From Pelovirga terrestris (GTDB lineage Bacteria > Desulfobacterota > Desulfuromonadia > Desulfuromonadales > Geopsychrobacteraceae): 64,000 nucleotides of DNA. This document shows positions 62,343 to 64,000 of this stretch, in pieces. The DNA is taken from contig NZ_JACWUN010000005.1 in assembly GCF_014773365.1 (NCBI RefSeq), positions 1 through 64,000 on the forward strand, written 5' to 3'. Within the stretch, counting starts at the first letter, position 1; each line of letters opens with the position of its first letter. Made by a program: the position numbers and the translations under genes. The notes under the pieces are model-generated. The model was not told where the DNA came from. It saw only the letters and a program-made list of their open reading frames with translations, and did no database searches.

Positions 62343-63605
62343 TCATGAAGGCTTCTCTAATGGCGACACAAGAAAAATTTCAATTTCTTCTATTCTTCTT
62401 TCTTCCATCCGCCTGACGCGAAAGCGGATCCCTCCCTCATCAAAGGTGTCACCTTCGCTGGGAATGCTGCCACTGAGTTGAAAAATATGACCAGCCAGGG
62501 TAGTGACCTGCTCCTCGGGAAGTTCCAGACCCAGACGTTTATTGACTTCACGCAAAGGCATGGCGGCATCAATCAGGTAATGGCCCGGGGCCAATTCTCT
62601 GAATTCAACTTCGGCAATGTCGTATTCATCATTGATGTCGCCAATGACCTCTTCCACCACATCCTCAAGGGTGACGATCCCCTCCATGCCGCCATATTCG
62701 TCAACAACGATGGCCAGATGTTCGCGCATTTTCAGAAAATTCTGCAACAGCACGCCAATGCGTTTTGACTCCGGGACATAGTAGGGCTTGCGACAGGCAC
62801 TCTCGAAGGAAAAATCAGCTGGATTCTGACTATAGGCCAGAACATTTTTCGAATGCAGCACCCCGACAATATTGTCGAGATTTTCGTGATACACAGGGAA
62901 ACGGGAATGCCGGGCCTGCCGTACCACCTCCAGGACCTCTTCAAACGATGCCGTTGCATCGATCCCAACAACTTCTGTGCGCGGAATCATGACATCGCGC
63001 ACCCGGGTTTCGGTCAGTTCGAAAACTCCGTGCAGCATCCGCCGCTGCTCAGCGGCAACCACACCCGACTCTTCACCCGCCTCAATCAAGGCCTTGATGC
63101 CATCCTCTGAAACCTGTAGCCCTTCGGCCTGGTGCTTGCGCAAAAAACCGGTCAACAGCCTTGAAGTACCTGCGACCACCCGAATAACCGGAGCCATAAC
63201 AAACAGAAACCCCCGCATCGGTCGCAACACGATAAAGGAAAATCGTTCCGGATACTGGGCCGCCAACGTTTTAGGGCAGACCTCGGAAAAAATCAGCAAA
63301 ATTGGGGTCAGAATCAGGACAGTCAACCACTCCCCCTGCTCACCGAAAAGACTGACAAACAATCCGGCAGCAATAACCGACGTGGCAATGTTAACCAGAT
63401 TATTGCCAATCAACACACCACTTAAGGTACGATCAGGGTTATCGACGAGTCCAGCCAGCTTATCTGCACCCGGATGCTGCTTTTGCTGCAACAACCGTAG
63501 CCGTAAGCGATCGAGGGAGGTAAAAGCGGTTTCGGAACCGGAAAAAAAGCCGGACAGCAGCAACAGAAAAAACAGCGCCAGAATGCGCCAGGTTGTTTCA
63601 TCCAT
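62343..63605 (-). CDS. CNNM-domain / CBS-pair membrane protein (hemolysin C / CorB-type)
   Basis: A 420-residue membrane protein. A DUF21/CNNM transmembrane domain (about 1-190, SGFFSGSETAFTSLDRLRLR) is followed by a tandem CBS pair (about 200-330, VRDVMIPRTEVVGIDA, EYGGMEGIVTLEDVVEEVIG) and a C-terminal CorC/HlyC domain (about 345-415). Such proteins are linked to magnesium or cobalt efflux and are nucleotide-regulated; the hemolysin name is historical. GAGGAT lies upstream of the ATG. It is read toward the dcw cluster. Only a weak hairpin (CGGGC/GCCCG, about 62287-62300) separates them. Confidence 0.9.
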   Translation of the reverse strand: MDETTWRILALFFLLLLSGFFSGSETAFTSLDRLRLRLLQQKQHPGADKLAGLVDNPDRTLSGVLIGNNLVNIATSVIAAGLFVSLFGEQGEWLTVLILTPILLIFSEVCPKTLAAQYPERFSFIVLRPMRGFLFVMAPVIRVVAGTSRLLTGFLRKHQAEGLQVSEDGIKALIEAGEESGVVAAEQRRMLHGVFELTETRVRDVMIPRTEVVGIDATASFEEVLEVVRQARHSRFPVYHENLDNIVGVLHSKNVLAYSQNPADFSFESACRKPYYVPESKRIGVLLQNFLKMREHLAIVVDEYGGMEGIVTLEDVVEEVIGDINDEYDIAEVEFRELAPGHYLIDAAMPLREVNKRLGLELPEEQVTTLAGHIFQLSGSIPSEGDTFDEGGIRFRVRRMEERRIEEIEIFLVSPLEKPS

Positions 63606-63709
63606 TGAAAGGTATCCTCAGTCTTTGCATTGCACCGTTACCCAGCTCCTTAGAACAGGAGAAGTTCTTGCATTAGTTGTGTTGAATCCGCATGATATGG
63701 ATGAAATAA

Positions 63710-64000
<291 letters not shown>

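Overview
The window looks like chromosomal DNA of a Desulfuromonadales-type bacterium (the old Deltaproteobacteria; Desulfuromonas/Pelobacter/Geobacter relatives). The evidence is a mitochondrial-type citrate synthase, the ispE-tRNA-Gln-prs-rplY-pth-ychF-rpsF-rpsR-rplI order, a complete-looking dcw cluster, and a respiratory molybdoenzyme locus run by a sigma-54 two-component system. Species cannot be fixed from the sequence alone.

Layout. 1-201: truncated end of an IS1380-family element. 282-10175: accessory and housekeeping genes, mostly minus strand: a DUF342 (FapA-like) protein, a TRAP-TAXI transporter, two methyltransferases, an OmpA-like lipoprotein and citrate synthase. 10546-14106: dusB-ntrB-ntrC, convergent with dnaB. 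15490-20800: a stretch that separates dnaB from rplI. It holds hisI, a PilZ protein, a palindromic repeat and an unrecognised four-gene plus-strand operon (16713-19898). That operon encodes a DUF1858-fused binding-protein fold with no signal peptide, a HypB/UreG-like GTPase, an ABC-type ATPase with no permease, and a zinc ribbon. It is my best candidate for an undescribed system. 20800-28860: ribosomal proteins L9, S18, S6 and L25, YchF, membrane pyrophosphatase, Pth, Prs, tRNA-Gln and IspE.

29058-43077 is a respiratory arsenate-reductase island on the plus strand. A PhnD-like periplasmic binding protein, a histidine kinase and a sigma-54 response regulator precede a clear -24/-12 promoter that drives an ArrA-like Tat-exported molybdoenzyme and ArrB-like ferredoxin. 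A TorD-type chaperone, a multi-cluster Fe-S protein, molybdenum-cofactor genes (mobA, mobB, moeA, moaA), a ModE-type DNA-binding domain, tatA, a MOSC protein and a lipoprotein follow. The genes therefore cover sensing, enzyme, chaperone, cofactor and export.

43125-62214: a radical-SAM protein, then the division and cell-wall cluster on the minus strand (mraZ, rsmH, ftsL, ftsI, murE, murF, mraY, murD, ftsW, murG, murC, ddl, ftsQ, ftsA, ftsZ). It has a strong promoter, three putative MraZ boxes and an ftsZ terminator, and it lacks murB. The right end has a CNNM/CBS membrane protein and the first 86 codons of ligA. No rRNA, CRISPR array or prophage was seen.
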